Assembly: GCA_025656895.1 (NCBI GenBank)
Contig: JAHXHF010000100.1
Coordinates: 1 to 8,809 of the forward strand
DNA length: 8,809 bases
Direction: 5' to 3'
Source: a gamma proteobacterium symbiont of Bathyaustriella thionipta
GTDB lineage: Bacteria; Pseudomonadota; Gammaproteobacteria; Chromatiales; Chromatiaceae
Positions within the stretch are counted from its first letter, which is position 1. Every line of letters starts with the position of its first letter. The notes beneath the pieces are model-generated. The model saw only the letters and a program-made list of their open reading frames with translations, searched no databases and had not been told where the DNA came from. A program made the position numbers and the translations under genes. Positions 5,839 through 8,809 of the stretch are shown piece by piece.

Positions 5839-8421
5839 ATGAGAATGGATAAATTAACCAGCAAGTTCCAAATGGCCCTGGCAGACGCGCAAAGCCTGGC
5901 CGTGGGTCGTGACCACCAGGTTATAGAGCCGGTACATCTGATCACTGCGCTGCTGGATCAGGAAGGCAGCACCGTGCGGCATTTATTGCTGCAGGCCGAT
6001 GTCAATGTCAATCAACTGCGTTCGGCCGCCGGCGAGGCTATCGATCGCCTGCCTACCGTCAGTGGCACTGCCGGCGATGTACATATTTCCAATGACCTGA
6101 ATCGCCTCTTGAACCAGACCGATAAACTGGCGCAGCAACGCAAGGATCAATACATATCCAGTGAACTATTCGTGCTGGCCGCGCTGGATGACAAAGGCAA
6201 TCTGGGCAAAATGCTGCGCGCTGCCGGCGCCGCCAAAGGCTCTCTGGAAAAGGCCATAGAGCAGGTTCGCGGTGGTCAGGCCATCGACGACCCCAATGCT
6301 GAAGAACAGCGCCAGGCGCTGGAAAAATACACCATTGATGTTACCGAACGCGCCGAACAGGGCAAACTGGATCCGGTCATTGGTCGTGATGACGAGATTC
6401 GCCGCACCATACAGGTACTGCAGCGCCGCACCAAGAATAATCCGGTGCTGATTGGTGAGCCGGGTGTCGGTAAAACCGCCATTGTAGAAGGTCTGGCGCA
6501 ACGTATTGTTGATGGAGAGGTGCCTGAAGGCATCAAGAACAAACGCCTGCTGTCACTGGACATGGGCGCACTCATTGCCGGCGCCAAATTTCGTGGCGAA
6601 TTTGAAGAACGCCTGAAAGCGGTGTTGAATGATTTATCCAAGCAGGAAGGCCAGGTCATTCTGTTTATTGATGAACTGCACACCATGGTCGGCGCGGGCA
6701 AGGCCGAAGGCGCGATGGATGCCGGCAATATGCTGAAGCCGGCACTGGCGCGCGGCGAACTGCATTGCGTGGGCGCCACCACGCTGGATGAATACCGCCA
6801 GTACATTGAAAAAGATGCCGCGCTGGAACGCCGTTTTCAAAAAGTACTGGTGGATGAACCTTCGGTAGAAGACACCATCGCCATTCTGCGCGGTCTGAAA
6901 GAACGCTATGAAGTGCATCATGGCGTTGAAATTACCGACCCGGCCATAGTCGCGGCTGCCACCCTGTCACAGCGTTACATCACCGACCGCCAGTTGCCGG
7001 ACAAGGCAATTGACCTGATCGATGAAGCCGCTTCACACATCCGCATGGAAATAGACTCCATGCCGGAAGCCATGGATAAGCTCGACCGGCGTTTGATTCA
7101 GCTAAAAATGGAACGTGAAGCACTGAAAAAAGAAAGTGATGATGCCTCCATCAAGCGTCTGCGCATTCTGCAGGAAGAAATTGCCACGCATGAACGTGAG
7201 TTTTCCGACCTGGAAGAAGTGTGGAAATCCGAAAAAGCGGCCATGCAGGGCACCACGCACATCAAGGAATCACTGGAACGCGCCCGTATTGATATGGATA
7301 CCGCGCGCCGTGCCGGCGATCTACAACGCATGTCGGAAATCCAGTACGGACAGATTCCGGAACTGGAGAAACAGCTGCAGCAAGCCGCTTCACTGGAAGT
7401 ACAGGAAACCCACCTGCTGCGCAACAATGTCACCGAAGAAAAAATCGCGGAAGTGGTCGCCAAATGGACCGGCATTCCGGTTTCCAAAATGCTGGAAGGT
7501 GAAAAAGACAAGCTGTTGCGCATGGAAGAAGAACTGGGCAAGCGCGTTATCGGTCAAACGGAAGGCATTGCAGCAGTCAGTAACGCCATTCGCCGCTCAC
7601 GCGCCGGTTTATCCGACCCCAATCAGCCCAACGGCTCTTTCCTGTTTCTGGGCCCCACCGGTGTCGGTAAAACCGAACTGTGCAAGGCGCTGGCCTCCTT
7701 CCTGTTCGACACCGAAGAAGCCATGGTGCGCGTGGATATGTCCGAATTCATGGAAAAACACTCAGTCGCGCGTCTTATCGGCGCGCCTCCGGGCTATGTC
7801 GGCTATGAAGAAGGCGGCTATCTGACCGAAGCGGTACGCCGCCGTCCTTATTCCGTATTACTGCTGGATGAAGTCGAAAAAGCCCACCCGGATGTATTCA
7901 ACGTACTGTTGCAGGTGCTGGATGACGGCCGTCTGACCGATGGCCAGGGACGCACGGTCGATTTCCGCAATACCGTCATCGTCATGACATCCAATCTGGG
8001 CTCGCAGGTCATTCAGGAAATGTCCGGTGAAGAACGCTATGATGAAATGAAATCCGCCGTACTGGAAATTGTCGGTCAGCACTTCCGCCCTGAATTCATC
8101 AATCGTGTGGATGAAGTGGTGGTCTTCCATCCGCTGCAACGCGAGCAGATTCGCGCCATTGCCGATATCCAGGTTGACTATCTGCGTACCCGTTTGCAGG
8201 AACGTGATATTCAACTGGAAATCACCAGTGCCGCGCTGGATCGACTGGGTGAGGCCGGCTTTGACCCGGTGTATGGTGCCAGACCGCTAAAACGCGCCAT
8301 CCGTACCGAACTGGAAAATCCGCTGGCGCAGCAGATACTGTCCGGCCACTACGGCCCCGGAGACCGTGTACTGGTGGATGGGAATGCCGACGGACTGCAG
8401 TTCGGCAAAAACAAGACTTGA
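5839..8421 (+). CDS. clpB: ATP-dependent disaggregase ClpB
   Basis: ClpB is the hexameric AAA+ unfoldase that, with DnaK/DnaJ/GrpE, pulls polypeptides out of aggregates through a central pore. The 860-residue product (E. coli 857) aligns almost codon for codon: N-domain (1-145), NBD1 with Walker A GEPGVGKT (206-213, Lys212) and Walker B ending Glu279, the coiled-coil M-domain (about 410-520), NBD2 with Walker A GPTGVGKT (605-612, Lys611) and Walker B DE at 677-678, and the sensor-2 motif GARPLKRA near the C-terminus. Pore-loop residues are Phe251 in GAKFRGEFEE (Tyr in E. coli) and Tyr653 in GYVGYEEGG. No ClpP-binding tripeptide loop is expected or seen. The ATG at 5839 has AGGA 10 bases upstream and gives MRMDKLTSKFQ, matching the family N-terminus; ATG 5845 is less likely. 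Codon 149 is ATC, not the GTG used for the short form in E. coli. It is expressed from its own heat-shock promoter. Confidence 0.98.
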   Translation: MRMDKLTSKFQMALADAQSLAVGRDHQVIEPVHLITALLDQEGSTVRHLLLQADVNVNQLRSAAGEAIDRLPTVSGTAGDVHISNDLNRLLNQTDKLAQQRKDQYISSELFVLAALDDKGNLGKMLRAAGAAKGSLEKAIEQVRGGQAIDDPNAEEQRQALEKYTIDVTERAEQGKLDPVIGRDDEIRRTIQVLQRRTKNNPVLIGEPGVGKTAIVEGLAQRIVDGEVPEGIKNKRLLSLDMGALIAGAKFRGEFEERLKAVLNDLSKQEGQVILFIDELHTMVGAGKAEGAMDAGNMLKPALARGELHCVGATTLDEYRQYIEKDAALERRFQKVLVDEPSVEDTIAILRGLKERYEVHHGVEITDPAIVAAATLSQRYITDRQLPDKAIDLIDEAASHIRMEIDSMPEAMDKLDRRLIQLKMEREALKKESDDASIKRLRILQEEIATHEREFSDLEEVWKSEKAAMQGTTHIKESLERARIDMDTARRAGDLQRMSEIQYGQIPELEKQLQQAASLEVQETHLLRNNVTEEKIAEVVAKWTGIPVSKMLEGEKDKLLRMEEELGKRVIGQTEGIAAVSNAIRRSRAGLSDPNQPNGSFLFLGPTGVGKTELCKALASFLFDTEEAMVRVDMSEFMEKHSVARLIGAPPGYVGYEEGGYLTEAVRRRPYSVLLLDEVEKAHPDVFNVLLQVLDDGRLTDGQGRTVDFRNTVIVMTSNLGSQVIQEMSGEERYDEMKSAVLEIVGQHFRPEFINRVDEVVVFHPLQREQIRAIADIQVDYLRTRLQERDIQLEITSAALDRLGEAGFDPVYGARPLKRAIRTELENPLAQQILSGHYGPGDRVLVDGNADGLQFGKNKT

Positions 8422-8571
8422 CGAATGAGCCTGACTACCGCATTCTAATTTTATAAACTCTTTTTCACATCCTGTATATCGACTGCCCGTTGTGCGAGCC
8501 ATTTACTGGTCTTGCCTCAATGCGGTGCGGCGTCTGGAATAAAAAACGTTTATTTTTTTCAACCTTACGAC

Positions 8572-8607
8572 AAAGGCCGCAATTGAACAAATTGCGGCCT
8601 TTTTTTT
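8572..8607 (+). terminator. Strong intrinsic (Rho-independent) terminator
   Basis: AAAGGCCGCAATT (8572-8584) and its exact complement (8590-8602) form a 13-base stem with a 5-base loop, followed by eight T in a row (8600-8607, the first three also closing the stem). It is about 150 bases after the clpB stop and 22 bases before the next reading frame, and most simply ends clpB transcription. The intervening 8422-8571 shows no credible gene: it is AT-rich at both ends, with no tRNA or coding pattern. Confidence 0.92.
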
Positions 8608-8629
8608 GCTCTGTTTCCGGCATATAACA

Positions 8630-8809
8630 ATGAATATTTACAGTACCTATCTGGGTGTTATCCTGATCTGGAGCACCACACCACTGGCTATCCAGTGGAG
8701 CAATGGCAATAGCGGCTTTCTATTTAGTGTCCGGCAGAAAACTCGCTATTTTCGAGGGGCTATGACCCCGCCCGCCGTCGAATTCAGTCAATTGCCTGCA
8801 TTTTTGGCC
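8630..8809 (+). CDS. EamA/DMT-family transporter, N-terminal fragment (cut by window edge, possibly disrupted)
   Basis: From ATG 8630 the first 34 residues look like the start of a drug/metabolite transporter: a first membrane helix YLGVILIWSTTPLAIQWS followed by GFLFSV, where such proteins usually continue into a second hydrophobic helix. Instead, from about base 8729 the translation turns polar and basic (RQKTRYFRGAMTPPAVEFSQ) and no alternative frame restores a hydrophobic helix. The frame stays open to the right edge. Either the gene is interrupted by an inserted element or rearrangement near 8729, or this is an unusual family member. No clear ribosome site precedes the ATG. Substrate cannot be inferred. 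Confidence 0.55.
   Translation, partial: MNIYSTYLGVILIWSTTPLAIQWSNGNSGFLFSVRQKTRYFRGAMTPPAVEFSQLPAFLA

Noticed and set aside
6589..6591. Tyr-to-Phe change at ClpB pore-loop residue 251
   Set aside because: Aromatic substitution is conservative and GAKFRGEFEE is common in other gammaproteobacterial ClpB proteins.
6276..6806. Long minus-strand open frame inside clpB (also 7098-7541 and 7858-8214)
   Set aside because: These are shadows of the strongly biased clpB codons. The translations are Ser/Arg-rich or low in family features and have no ribosome sites.
7136..7825. 229-codon plus-strand frame inside clpB
   Set aside because: It is the +1 frame of the clpB coding sequence; its Pro/Arg/Lys/Trp-rich translation is typical of an out-of-frame artefact.
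8492..8542. 16-codon GTG-led frame after clpB
   Set aside because: It is too short, has no ribosome site and matches nothing I recognise; it is likely chance.
8422..8571. tRNA or 6S-type RNA gene after clpB
   Set aside because: No cloverleaf, CCA-like end or long bulged duplex could be made out.

Overview
The window is a chromosomal housekeeping segment from a gammaproteobacterium outside the enterics. The evidence is the block bamD–rluD–pgeF–clpB, which is neighbouring in Escherichia coli too, the close residue-by-residue match of GlnB and ClpB to the E. coli proteins, and a lipoprotein BamD. Base composition is moderate and looks even across the genes. I cannot place the genus.

Layout, left to right: the 3' part of a glutamine-dependent NAD+ synthetase gene (nadE, cut by the left edge); glnB (PII nitrogen signal protein); a hairpin between convergent genes; bamD on the minus strand (outer-membrane assembly lipoprotein); a short divergent promoter region; then a long plus-strand run: rluD (23S rRNA pseudouridine synthase), pgeF (peptidoglycan editing factor, laccase-domain), a GcvR-like double-ACT protein, def (peptide deformylase), a PlsC-family acyltransferase, and clpB (disaggregase). 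A strong intrinsic terminator follows about 150 bases after clpB. The window closes with the first codons of an EamA/DMT-type transporter whose family resemblance stops abruptly.

rluD and pgeF overlap by 23 bases. The ACT gene, def and plsC are linked by 1- and 4-base overlaps and look translationally coupled. clpB has its own heat-shock (sigma-32) promoter, whose -35 element overlaps the plsC stop codon, so it can be induced independently of the upstream run. The themes are ribosome and nascent-protein maturation (RluD, Def), envelope building (BamD, PgeF, PlsC), nitrogen/amino-acid sensing (GlnB, ACT protein), NAD synthesis and protein rescue (ClpB).

I found no convincing undescribed system. 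The points most worth a second look are the sigma-32 promoter, the missing conventional start of rluD, the acyltransferase with a Glu-to-Gln change in its FPEG motif, the gene trio placed between pgeF and clpB, and the possible insertion or truncation junction near 8729. No tRNA, rRNA, CRISPR array or complete mobile element was seen.
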